Shown piece after piece: positions 13,873 through 25,600 of a DNA stretch of 64,000 nt. Numbering within the stretch: the first letter of the stretch is position 1; each line of letters opens with the position of its first letter. A program made the translations under genes and the position numbers. This DNA comes from Rhynchonema sp. JSB1_4 (taxonomy: Eukaryota > Nematoda > Chromadorea > Monhysterida > Xyalidae), in contig JASAMV010008487.1 of NCBI GenBank assembly GCA_030248065.1, positions 1 to 64,000 on the forward strand, given 5' to 3'. The notes under the pieces are model-generated. The model made no database searches. It saw only the letters and a list, made by a program, of their open reading frames with translations, and was not told the origin of the DNA.

Positions 13873-14253
13873 CTTCCATAATTGCTGACATTATCCCTCT
13901 TTCGTGCCATCATCATTCGTCGCATCACAGCGATCGGCGCACCATCGTAATCTCCGTCGTCGCTGAGATACGGCATTGAGGCTGCGCTCTGAAAATTCAG
14001 GCTTTTTCAGGCATTTAGGCTTGATCTAGGCCTTGAAATTGAAGTCATTGAACAAAAACTGTTTCCGGCGCACTTTAAGCCATACAACAGTTTCTAAAGG
14101 ATGAAAAAGCATTGTGTTGATCTCTGACAAGATTCGAACCCGACACGGAGCCGTTTAACCGATTGAGCTACGGAGACTCGAAACGCTGCTTACCTGAACG
14201 TTGAGCGCGGTGACCATCAGGCAGACCAACATTGAAATGAGTACAGCACGCAT
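13873..14253 (-). CDS. secreted peptide precursor, 3' end unresolved
   Basis: Exon 1 (14253-14194) encodes a signal peptide, MRAVLISMLVCLMVTALNVQ, ending at a GTAAGC donor. Exon 2 (13988-13873, acceptor ttttcag) continues in phase with SAASMPYLSDDGDYDGAPI, then AVMRR, ARKR and DNVSNYGR. Acidic spacer, dibasic sites and a short Gly-Arg-ending peptide look like a neuropeptide or secreted peptide precursor. If the donor at 13872 is not used, the frame runs on to TAA at 13808-13806 (80 aa total), its last residues encoded at or inside the edge of the large palindrome. I found no convincing third exon on the far side of the palindrome, so the gene may be truncated or its ending re-made by the insertion. 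Intron 1 carries a tRNA-like sequence. Product family not recognised. Confidence 0.45.
14121..14176 (-). repeat. tRNA-like sequence lacking an anticodon arm
   Basis: On the minus strand tctccgtagctcaatcggtt (A-box) is followed by gggttcgaatc (B-box) only about 17 bp later. The ends tctccgt and tcagaga pair at five of seven positions. The element is 56 nt, so the anticodon arm is missing. It lies in intron 1 of the peptide gene. Confidence 0.45.
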
Positions 14254-15110
14254 AATTGATTCGTTTTATAGTTGTTTCGTTCTGACTGAATTTATACCCT
14301 GTCCCAAGTACGTATTTCAAAAGCCGATCTCTGAAAATGCTGGCTGAATGTACAGATACATATTCCTGCTGAAAGTATCAAAGCTAAGAAAAATTATTGC
14401 AAGGCTTTTTGAAGGAACTACGCAGAACTCAAAAAATTGTGCGCTATTATAATCGGATCCCACCGGCATAACTTCCGTTACGTAGCAGTACACACAGCAC
14501 GTCAGAAACTACGGAAAAGCATCACTGTTCGAAAACGTGGAACTCACAGGCATTGCCCTAAAAGACCGGCTTTCTTTCTTAAAACAGAGGAGTTCAAGAT
14601 ATCAGCTGGACAAGAACGAGGTTCGCAGCAGCACCAAAATAAAACAAACGATCGATCTTCCACGCCACGGTAAAGTGTTCGCGAAAAGAGATATCCTCTA
14701 GAAAAGAACATTTTCCATCAAACCGGTCCAATGTGACACTACAAAGGGTCCCATACGTCAGGAAGCTGACTAACATTTTGTCTTTCCGGTTCACTTCTGC
14801 ACGATTAGCTGATCATGCACCCATGGGTGGTCTTTATGTTCCTTATTCTACAGCATGTTGTATGAATACATAAAATATGTTGATTAAACTCTAAGAACGC
14901 AAAGTACATAGAGGCGTAGTTCATGTCTTGTTCAAACTCAACATTCCATGTTTATTTATGTTTGCATGAGACCTCGGTAGCTTGCGGAAAGTAGCACGCA
15001 TGGGTGGTGTGCAGGGACGTATGTATGTACAGTACATACATGTATCAATATATGTACTTCTTTCGTGAGACCCGAAGTTTTGAAGAAAAAAAACCTACCG
15101 AGCTTGTGTT
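14254..15110. other. upstream spacer of the minus-strand peptide gene
   Basis: No coding exon was recognised. The first 100 bp would hold the promoter of the gene ending at 13873; no canonical motif stands out. Confidence 0.3.
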
Positions 15111-15115
15111 TCTAA

Positions 15116-15506
15116 AATGATAACTGCCCTGCGCTTAAGCACCATACCGAGATCAGAGTCCCATTTGTATTGGCCAGAGTGTCGCATAAACACGCCTTCA
15201 TGTGAGCCGCCCTGCAAGGCAAAACAGCTGGGCACCAAACAGTGGGGTATCAGAAGTGGCTGTTAAAGTGTCGTTTGGCGCAGTGCCGCAGCCTGAGCCC
15301 GAGCATAAACCTCAGGCTTATGGTAATGTGGTCAAATCATCTCGTCAAACGAAGTCGTCGAACACATGTGTTAGTTTTCGCGCTCATTTGGGGCTCATGT
15401 GTTCGACGACTTTCTTTGACCAGATTATTTGACGACAAAACCATTAGCCGCCGAACCTCAGCCTAACCCGAAGCCCCAGCACAAGCCTAGGCCTCATATC
15501 CAGTAA
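15116..15506 (+). pseudogene. possible Cys/Pro-rich peptide pseudogene split by a MITE
   Basis: A frame from 15116 encodes a Cys-containing segment (WPECRINTPSCEPPCKAKQ) and stops near 15262. In the next frame a Pro-rich segment follows (AVPQPEPEHKPQ). It is interrupted at 15315-15449 by a GTCGTCAA-family MITE, then resumes with EPQPNPKPQHKPRPHIQ and TAA. The matching Pro-rich character on both sides of the MITE suggests one former coding region broken by insertion plus a frameshift. No signal peptide or family was identified, so this may also be coincidence. Confidence 0.3.
15315..15449. mobile_element. GTCGTCAA-family MITE
   Basis: Left end ggcttatggtaatgtggtc; right end, as reverse complement, ggctaatggttttgtcgtc. 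The inner arms aagtcgtcgaacacatg and catgtgttcgacgacttt are inverted around gcgctcatttggggc. Confidence 0.65.
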
Positions 15507-15509
15507 CAT

Positions 15510-18200
15510 ATATGTAGCAGTGTGTTCATACAAAACCTGCGAACGCTGTTTTTTGTCTCCTGCTGTTTTATCCCCTGTGAGAGTCGTCCTCACACCCACG
15601 CCTCACAGTGGCAAATGAACATTCATAAATTTTTCAGCTTTGCTTCCCGAATGAATAAAAAAACAGCACAGTGGGAAACAGGGGCGAGGTAATAAAAGTG
15701 TGAGATTTCTTCATGTATGCAGAAGGCACGGAGTTTCTTGAAGAAAAACAACAGAAAGGAACGACCTCCTGCTTTGTCACAGCGTTTCGAATCCCTGTGA
15801 GCTACAGTACTTTGTATGAAACCATTGCGGCACCTATAGGGGAACAGATCACCAAAAAGAAACTATCAAACTGTACCGGAGTTTTCCGCATAAAGCCCCG
15901 GGGCTCTAAATGGTATTTGGTGGAAAATGGGCGGCCCTCCGAAAACATTCCAATTAAAACCCTCGGGGGCGTTAAGCGGAAACGTTTCCACTTACAGCCC
16001 ACGGGGGGTTGAAACTGGAACACTGGTTGTTTTCAAACTTCGTAGGGACGTTTTGGAATAGCATTTTGGCATTCTGCCAATACGTTTGAACCTCATTATG
16101 AAGATCTTCATCTAAAAATGGTAAAACAATCGAAAAACAACGGAAAAGTACGATATTTGGGTGGCGGATGCACTGATTTGAGCGGTTTTGTGAAGCATAT
16201 TTCTGTTAACTAAAAATTTGACGGCCCAGAAAAAATAAATCCAATTTGAGCCCACGGGGCTCAATTCGAGGAGGCTTTATGTGGAAAGCTCCGGCAGCAA
16301 CGAATAAACCCAGGCGAAGGGTGTAGTCAGTTGATCTCAAAACCTAAACTCGGCAGAAATTTGACGAGAAATGAGCATGCCTTTGAAGTTCAGACCATTA
16401 CCGTACCCGACACGGCGACCCAACAGCACAGCTGCTGCCCAAATGTCGTACTGTTTGAATTGAATTAACAAGCAGAAGGGTGTTTCAGATGCTAACAACA
16501 AGGCGCGTTCTTTAGCGAAACAGTATGTCGGAACTGGTATGTTACGGACAAAACAGCGGGTGAGGGAGAAAGCCTGTCTTTAACGGGCAAAACAACATCA
16601 TCCTGGCCTGGGGTCTCCATTGAGTTACACCACAATTGAATCGCTGGTATACACACGGTAGTACATGTATATGTACATGATGACAATCACAACCAGTGGT
16701 ACGTTATGTTCGATAGCGATGTCACGCGAAAACAAAAAAAACAAATGTACGGCACGTACTGTTGTTGCAACCACGTTTTATTGATTTCACGCGCTCATGC
16801 ACATTGTTTTTCCCAGAGCGTTGGACAACCAATTGGATACGGAATTTAAGGCCTAATGTACCTGTGAAGGAAGGACCAGCCGTATGGGAGAAGCAGAACA
16901 GCAAATTTTCAGACACAGCAGTTTTTGTTTGGATAAATTTGAAGCCCACGGTATAAAATACCAACTGAGCTGAGTGGCGCACGATGAACAAATCAGTCTG
17001 AAATGCAGCACAATTTGGTTCAGTTTCATTGGGGAGCAATTATTTTCTCTACGCGCACGGCACCACTGGACAGGCAACAGCAGAATCAATTGATCGCATT
17101 CCTCGACTTTTCAGGCCCGGAAGTTCAGGCCCGACCTTTTCAGGCCCAGTTTTTCAAGCCCGGTCGATTCAGTCCCAGCATATTTGACCCATTTATCGGT
17201 TTAGGCTTCAGCCGGGCCTGAATGGCCGGCCCTGAACCTGTGCCCCGGGACTGAATGTTACTATAAATTGATAGGCCGAACAGAGCTCATTCGAAAGAAA
17301 ATGGATCTCAACCTCGTTAATGAGGAAGCTAGTCTGTCGTGACATGTATGGCCCGCAGCGGCGCGGGCTTTCTGTTTCGGAGGACAGCCCCGTTTCTATG
17401 TCGGTATATATTTTGCTGAATTGATTTTCCGAGAAAAAATAGAGCATCTAAAAGCTTTTTCAACCCACGCGCGTAAAGAAAATCTAATTTGCCCGCACCT
17501 TTTTGCGCCATCGCACAAACATGTGAGAACGCTAATTTCACCATGCTGCAATCTCATTGATGACTCGCTGACAAAATGGGCTCGCTCAATGCGTCTCTGC
17601 AAAATCACGCAATGCACAAATGATCCTGGGCCTGGAAAAGCCTGGACATCATCAGTGCGAATACATTTACCTGAATGCCACGTAACCTTAAAAGGCCCCA
17701 CGAGCTGGTTTTATGCTCGCCTACATACGTATATATTGCCCAGTAGGATGTCAGGATGCAAACTCGACGGTTTATGCAGCCGGTAACCAAGCCTAAATCA
17801 GCCTGAAGCTTTTTTAGCCTGATTTTTTTGTTTTTCTGCTGCTGTATGGTTCAAATGTCAACTCCATTTGATATGTCTGCGGAGGACTTTTTAAAAAAAG
17901 TTTGGTGGAATTGAAGGCACACGTGCAAGAAGGGCTCTCTGTGCACACAGATATCGTGGTTCAATGTCGAAATGCGAAACGTTTGAAAAGTGGTTAACAT
18001 AGAGAGTCCACATGACACAATCGATTAACAATGCCAACATACAAATATGTCTATCGTGTACGATGGATAGTCTAAACCGTGTTGTGTCAACCATCTGCAT
18101 CAACAACACCACAAATAGCGCCAAAGAACTGACGTTTTGTTGATGAACATTCCATCATTTAGCTGTGGCGAGCGGTTCAAGATCCTGATAGTGCCACTCT
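15510..18200. other. gene-poor repeat-like region
   Basis: No gene recognised. 17110-17260 has many degenerate copies of ttcaggccc, and 17785-17830 has related aagcctaaatcagcctgaag stretches. 15850-16280 has GC-rich palindromic patches with cggggc and cccacggggc. Confidence 0.35.
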
Positions 18201-18210
18201 CTCTCTCTAT

Positions 18211-18771
18211 ATGCGTGACGTTTTTGTCACGTGTTTGAAAACATATCGCAAATGGCCCAAATGCCGTGATTGTTTGCAACAAAAAAACCACTACCTTGCA
18301 ATATCTGAGACAGTTTTCGACAGGTTGTTTGAGCTAACTGGAGAGAGGATAAAAAAGTCGATACCTTACAGTACATATGTATGTTTGAGAACGACACAGG
18401 AGACAGGCTTGCGCGCATCTCTGTTGTTGAAACTGAGATGGTGCAAAGAAAACAAATGGTTTCAGCTCGCTATCAGCAATCCACTGAGACTGGTACGCTT
18501 TGTTTTGGATGCGACAAGCCAAAACGATGCAGCGCACAAGAGTGAGAAATTCAACTTTGGAAAGCTTCTGAAAAGAAATACAGTATATATCGCCCGGATA
18601 AGCGTAGTTTGGTCACAGCAAGTCACAATGGACATTTTTTGTATTTTTGAAGTTGCTGAGCAAGACGCATATGCATTGTCTGCCATTGTGCAATCACCTA
18701 CAGCATTTGTGGTTGCGAAACTGCTGCTGAATATATTCTTCGGTTCTCTAACTTGGTGCGAGCCAAAATAA
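18211..18771 (+). CDS. hypothetical open frame, 186 aa
   Basis: A single uninterrupted frame from an ATG at 18211 to TAA at 18769-18771, the longest intronless frame here not explained by a repeat. It is Leu/Lys-rich with scattered Cys, and no domain, signal peptide or splice context was recognised. Real genes in this window are all cut into short exons, so a 560-bp single-exon frame is atypical; it may be chance or a remnant of a mobile element. Confidence 0.15.
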   Translation: MRDVFVTCLKTYRKWPKCRDCLQQKNHYLAISETVFDRLFELTGERIKKSIPYSTYVCLRTTQETGLRASLLLKLRWCKENKWFQLAISNPLRLVRFVLDATSQNDAAHKSEKFNFGKLLKRNTVYIARISVVWSQQVTMDIFCIFEVAEQDAYALSAIVQSPTAFVVAKLLLNIFFGSLTWCEPK

Positions 18772-19796
18772 TCTTGTTTTGTTTTGGACGATGGAGCTCA
18801 AAACGCCGCCCCCACAACCAGAAGAAAAAAACCGTGCGTCAAACCGAAAAAAATGGAAAGTGTTTCGTAAAGAGACCACCACTGTATGTGCTATACGTTC
18901 CTTCGGTCTTGTGTGCGGAATTGGCAGAACATAAACGAAAAAGCTTCAGTAAGCAAATATGCCACAATAGGTATTTTCAAACCAAGGGGTCTTTTTCAGA
19001 AATCGCCGGATAATAAAATCGACTAAAAAAAGTTGGCTTCTCGCGGGAATTGTGCGTGCACACGCAGAGACAAAATACCCGAGAGATGGTATAGGTGATA
19101 AGCGCTTGGCTTGCAAAACGGACATTTTGCATAGGTACAATGGCGTATCAAAAACACAGCTGAAGCTATTCTTCGTTCGACGATGTTACAAAACGGAATG
19201 GCTATCAAAAAACTGAGCACAAACGCATTTATTTGTTGAGTATTTGTTGAGTTGGTTTTTTCGCTGTGTTTTGGCAGATGTCGTACTTTTTACACTTTTC
19301 CGGGTTCCGAATAAAAGTTGTGCAAAACGGTTGCCATGCCCAAACGAAAGTCAAGCGCCAAAGCTACAGCTATTTTTTAATTCTGCTCTGCAAAACGTTA
19401 TCCGCGCCATACGCCGTTTTGGGGCCAAACGCGACCTCGGGTTATACATGGCTGCCCTGAGAAATTGGAAAACTGCCTGCTTCCGGTTCTACCGTTGTTC
19501 GCTGGCTATTTTCCCGTGTTGTTCTGTTTTGACATGCATGTACATACCTACCAACGGTCTGGACTCTTTATAGTGAACTGATTGGGATATCCCGCATGCC
19601 TTCTTTCATTATTACCAAATTAACGACAATAGTAGTCCTCTTGAACGAATCATCACTTAAACAAAATATCGCACATACAGTATGGCTTGGGACTTTGAAG
19701 AATTACATTAAATATTACAAAAACAACGTAACAGGGGATGAGGTGCGCTTTTTTAAGGCACACCTGAGAACAACTATTTATGTATGTATGTACCTA

Positions 19797-20175
19797 CCGT
19801 AAAACCTAAAATACAAGGGGGGGCAGAAACAATTCACATGACCATAGGGGCTGACTTAAAAGGAGGGCTGTATATTTCCCGCCCAAAAGCTCAAAATGTC
19901 CAAAAACCCCTAAGATGGAGTTCTGTCAGAGGTGTTACCTCGTCACTTATTGAAGAGATTTTTACGTGCAGATCTTCCATAAAAGGCTTTACGTCATCAT
20001 ATACTCAACCACAAACGTTGTACACAAGGTGTCTTACAAAAGAACTTGACTTTACGACCCCCAAGCGGGGAATTCCAAGTTGGGGGGGGGGCTGTATTTT
20101 TGGGGGGCTCTATTTTTTCACTGACCCCTTTTAGGGGGGCTGTATTTTTAGCTTGGTCTATTTTAGGGAATACGG
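19797..20175. mobile_element. CCGTA...TACGG element, copy 1
   Basis: The 379-bp element starts CCGTAAAACCTAAAATA and ends TATTTTAGGGAATACGG, with TA at both edges (19795-19796 and 20176-20177). The interior carries G-rich tracts (ggggggggggctgtattttt). An inverted second copy sits at 63643-63969. The ends and TA flanks suggest a Tc1/mariner-type non-autonomous element. Confidence 0.75.
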
Positions 20176-20179
20176 TATA

Positions 20180-21640
20180 TGTATACCTATATCATCTTGC
20201 TGCTGAAAAGTGGTCAGAAACAATTCACATGAATAAGGACTGACTTAAAAGGAAGACTGTACTTCAGCTCACACTGCCGTTTTATAAAAATGGAACGACG
20301 GGGCACCCAACCGCCAACATGGCGAATATATTCGAACGATAAGCGGAAACTGGGTCTTTCCGAAATTGGGTTACGCGTGGAGAAGCCGGAAAATCAAAAA
20401 ACAGCATAAATAAAAAACCTCAAAAACATACGTACGTATACACTTCGGCTGCTAAATCTAGCGGACTTGTTTTTTGGGTAATAGACTTTTTCAATCAAAA
20501 ACGGCGAAAATGTCTCGGACGCCATTCAGAAATGCTTGAAAAGAGAGAGAGAGGCTGTCAAGCATTCGCGGCCGTCTTGGGTAAGAAATCAAATTTGAAT
20601 GAACATGAACCAGGGCGAAACTGACCAACATTACTGCACTCAGTATATTGTGACTTCACAATGTGCACTGCTTGTAGTGGCTCTGTTTATGAGCTTGCAC
20701 GCAGTGCTCTGGCAGCCCAGCAATAGGATCTGCTGGTGGGGCTTTTTGGAGGCAAAGTTGCCAGAGGCGTTGGCACCGACGAGCTCTGACGCCTCGTGGT
20801 AACACTTATACATGACGCAAAAATTTAGTATGACAACCGGAAATGTGGAGGCGGCACACAGGCACGTTGAACTACGGTATACTGTTCAGCATTGATGTAT
20901 TGTTCTCTTTATGGCGATTTTATCTTGAAGAATATTGGCTTAGTCAATTTTGCATCGAAGTCTTATAACTTTGGAGCGGATATTAAAAGAAAACATGCTG
21001 TGCAATCAGCTACACTTAAACGCAATCACTCCTGGATTTATTAGTACTGAACACAAGAACAACGAAAGTGGCTCAATCTATTGCACTAACCGAACAGCGG
21101 ACCGACAAGAAAAGATTCTGCTGTGTAATTCAGGCAAACCTTCTAAAAAAACAGGCTGCTCTCAAACGAGGTGCAATTCGAAAAGAGCGCCAGTTTGTTA
21201 AAAGATTATCTGGAGAAACCATAGAAACTGTTGTGAATGAGATAACAAAACGGTTCCACATGCCATGCACAGTGTGGTAATGCTTCATTCATGACATGAA
21301 CCATAGATAAGAGCTCAAGCTCAAACACCCGCCGGTTTGACAACTTTTTCGCGGCGTCAGCTTTCACTACCGATGCATTAACTTGATTACATCTGTCAAA
21401 ACGGCCGGTTTGTCACGAAAACGATGTCATTTGATGAGTTAGTATGGAAAAAAGCCAATATCAAATATTCCGCCAACGCATGGAGCCGAAAACAAATTAA
21501 CTGGTCCCTGGTATCCGAATGACATTGCAGCACTAAGCTTGGAGAATGATGATCGCTGCCTAGGATAGGCTAAAACATGTGTTTGCGTGACTTTTGCGAA
21601 TTCGTTCTTTCAACAATTCATATTGGTTTGGCTGCTAGTA
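20180..21640. other. spacer, no gene recognised
   Basis: Short frames only. 20755-20800 contains a diverged copy of the dispersed motif gaggcgttggcaccgacga seen again at about 58215. Confidence 0.3.
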
Positions 21641-21884
21641 AATAAATGCGGAATGGCAAGTTTCTGCATTCCGCGTTTATCTGCTCACCTTTGCGGAATT
21701 TTGAATTTCTGCACGTAAATTTATGCTTTTGGTCAAATATCTCCGTTGCTGTTTGCGTTAACATGCAACATTTGATTTGAGGTCAGCACGCTGGAAGTTG
21801 TCATCGTCACCCAAAGCACGCACCATTGCGCAAAGGTGAGCAGATAAACGCGGAATGCAGAAATTTGCCATTCCGCATTTATCT
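21641..21884. repeat. nested inverted repeat
   Basis: Arms aataaatgcggaatggcaag and gccattccgcatttatctg are inverted about 130 bp apart. Each arm is itself a hairpin, because attccgcgtttatctgctc is the near complement of the arm's start. A third partial unit (tttccgcatttatctaatc) follows. Probably a MITE. Confidence 0.6.
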
Positions 21885-21889
21885 GCTCA

Positions 21890-22694
21890 TCAATTTCCTC
21901 TTTCCGCATTTATCTAATCGCAGCCTGATGGTTGCGCATGCAACAATTCGTGTCTTGCCATTCAGGCCAATTTTCGGCCACTGACAGTATTATATAAATT
22001 GCGACCGAAATTGACACACCACTGATGTCTAAACTGTAGGCATGTCATCTACCAGGGTAATTCCTTCGGCACGGGTTAGTTTGAGGCCTGCGGCTGGTTA
22101 AAAAAACCATTAAACGACCAAACGATACGCTTGGACCCGGTTCACAGCCGAAATACCAAAACCATAACCCAAACCAACCTTAAACGCAAACATAAATGAC
22201 GATCAAAATCTCTATCTTTTTATCAATTCCCTCCCGCATGAAGCATTGCCGCGATGAGATAACCATATCGAAAAATCAATTATAAAGGAGAGCGACGACA
22301 CAACCTTTTATTGATCGACACAAACTATGTAGAACAAGGAAAAATCAAATAGTGAAAGCACAAAAAATATTCAATATGACAAAAACGTGAAACGATAATG
22401 CTTGTGAAGCTCGATGAGCACCCAATGTATATGAAATTGTCCTAAATAATTGTAAAAACAGCATTTTAAAGAGCACATACATAGGTAATGCCAAAAATAA
22501 CATGTTTCTATCGTTGCATTGTTTTAACATAGAGCATCTGAGCCGGGCCGCTGCATTGTTATACACATGCACCTGGATGGCTGACGTTGCAATAAACAAT
22601 CTTTCTCGGTTTATGTTAATTATGATAGGCACGTGCTATACTACAAACACATGACCTCGGCTGGCGTTAAATTCACTCAAATAATAATCGTTAT
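21890..22694. other. spacer downstream of the zinc-finger gene
   Basis: No coding exon was recognised. This holds the 3' flank of the minus-strand zinc-finger gene, whose stop is at 22695-22697. Confidence 0.35.
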
Positions 22695-25600
22695 CTAATT
22701 CGAATCTGAATCCACGTAGCCATTTTGTTCTCGATTAGCGACTTGTTCCAAAATGGGCTCCTCATCAAGGTGATTGTCGAGAGGCTCCTGTTTCACCATC
22801 ATCGGAGCAGCGTTCTTGCTTTGCTCTACTGCAAAGATGACAGTGCTTTTGACTGCTGGGGTGATCTTTCACAAACGCATTTTTACTGATGTTGACATTG
22901 ACAAGAAAGTGATTGCGGGATCCACGTTTGATGTGAAGTGTACAATCTCCATGATCCAGTTAAGTAATTGGATACAATTAACGACTTGAAAGATTGTCCA
23001 GGGCTGTATCCAATTTTTTACGTTTCCGAATAACTTGGTCTCTGAAACTTTTCAAACGTGTTGCCTGATCCGTGTAAAGCACACGCAACTGGCGCAGCCA
23101 GCTGAGTTTCGTAGCATTTCACAAATCACTACGTTAGACTTGTGTGTTGAGCGGCTGGCAGTCACGTGACCGCTGCAACTAACACACGCATAACGAGCTT
23201 TACGGATCAGGCAACGCGTTTGAAAAGTTTCTCCCTAAAGTATTGCCGGAGTATACGTTATCGTGCATTTTATGGCCCGTTGCACGCATGCACATTGCCG
23301 AACCGTTGCAAACAACAACAACAACACCCGAATAAATCATAATCCAAACAGCAATAAGCATCCACTCACTCACAGAACAACTGCATCAACGGATTATCGA
23401 TCGATCGATTGCCACCGGGCTCGATGTGGACGGGGATTGGCGACGGTGACTGCTCATCGTTACCGACATCAGACTGAAAACACGCTGCTCCAGCACGATT
23501 ATATAGGTTGATTTTAGATAACTGCATTGTGCCGTGTTTCGTGGATGTGGAGAAACAGTTTCAAGACATGGAGCAATTACCGTAGATATATCCATTAGGA
23601 TACAATATACTGCACCAGTTTCAATTATCTGGCCAATCGTAAAGACGTCAACTCAAGTGGTCAGCTCTCGTTGTCAGCTCAAGCAGCCCTAGATGATCGC
23701 GAGAAATTATACATAGGACTTGTCGACAAGAGCTGAGGATCTGAGTCGACGACAATGCTAAAGTAAATTTCTAATTTCGTTGCCTCATGCATTTTTACAG
23801 ACGCAGGAAAACTCCCGTTCGAAGTCGAGGCAGGCAACAAGCTCAACACACAGTCAACAAGCCACGCAGCTGGCTCGTGTGCGTTTCGAATGTTTCAATC
23901 AAATAAGCTACGCGTGTCAGCTGCGTGGCTTGTTGACTGTGTGTTGAGCTTGTTGCCTGCCTCGACTTCGCACGGGAGTTTCCCTGCGTCTGTAAAAATG
24001 CATGAGGCAACGAAATTAGAAATTTACTATACAAGCCAATTATCTCAGATCTATCGATTTTTGATTGAGTGTTATGGGAGGGTTTCACTATAAAGATACC
24101 TGTACGTATAAAGACTGCATGCATAAACAAAAACCACAACACCTAAAAATCTACAAATAAGGGCACGCTTACCAGTCTCATCAACATATCGGGAGTGACA
24201 GGCAGGGCCTGCACACTTTTGTCGTTTGTGTGACGCCGTTTGATGTGCAGGTCCCAGCATAGACGATTCGAAACGTACGTTTCGGGACACACGCTGCATT
24301 TGTACTGCTTGCCCATTGGGTTGTGCACGCGTTTGTGCAGACCGGTGTTGGGAACGCCGCAGATGGTACAGCTGTGCGTGGAATATTGATTAGCAACTAC
24401 AATAGAAAATGCTGTTGGAGCCGCAAATCAACTTTTTCGGCGGTTGGGTTGCGACTTTACATGGGTAAAGTTTGGATAACCGACCCGACCCCCATTTGGC
24501 GCTGAGAGTCGGAGCACAAATTTGACCAGCGTAAAACATGCTCAAACGGTATTGGGACGAGTTCAAAGCTGCTCGAAATTTGTGCGCCAACCACCACTCG
24601 CGTTTTCCTTACGGTTCAAGCAAAAATGCCTCTGCTCTTCAGTTGGTTCAACGTAGGTCATAGTGCTGGTCTTCAAATTCGAAACAGTCTACACTTGCTG
24701 GATATCTTGTTCGTCTGGCGGGGCACAAACGTGATATCAAACATCAAAATCCCACCACACACCGCACCAACTTGAAGAAATTCGGGCTCTTGAACGGTTT
24801 CTTGATGGCAGCCAGATTGGCCATGTTCTGTTTCTGTTGATGTCCGATAACGACCACGTTTTGCGCCGTTTTCACCATCGACGTCGGCAGACTCACGCGG
24901 GGACGACGTTTGAAACCGGCCAGTGCACCAAGGTTATAGGGAACGTTCTCGCCTTGCATCTGAACGAGGAAGAATTTTTTTTGTAATCTAGGTCGTTTGA
25001 GTCCGTCTGGGACAATAGTTTATTTTTTTCTTCAAATTTCTTGTCTGAAAACTGATCCGGTCTTGATCGTGCTATCGTAACAGCGAAGCAGCAGAAACCT
25101 TCCATTTTCTCGATCACCATCCAAAAATTATTGAGTACACCTAAGCCTAAGCCTAAGCCTTGTCTTACCATCAAGTGACACACAAAGATTCGTCAGACTG
25201 CAAATCAAACCATCAAAACCAACATTGAGCATCTTCGCCGTCGTTTTGTGGTCGATGTGCCATTTCATGTGCTGATGCGCGTTGCTCAACCATTTCCAGT
25301 AGAGATTCGGACATGTCGCGCACTGGTATCTGGAAACGGGGCCAGCTGGGTTACGGTAGTCGATTACGGTAATTGTGGAATCGCAATCGGATATATCCAT
25401 AGCCCCCCCTGAACAGCGGCTGATCCAACCTATATGCTCAATTCGTGTTCCGTGTATCACAGTTGGATCCGTAGAGAACTTGGTTCTCGGCGTGTGTCTG
25501 GTCATGTGACATTTTCTGTTGTGGATATTTCGTGGTGGTCATACAGATGTTAACCAAACGCAAAACTTGTTTATTGGCAGTCTTGACAGAGACCTTTTGG

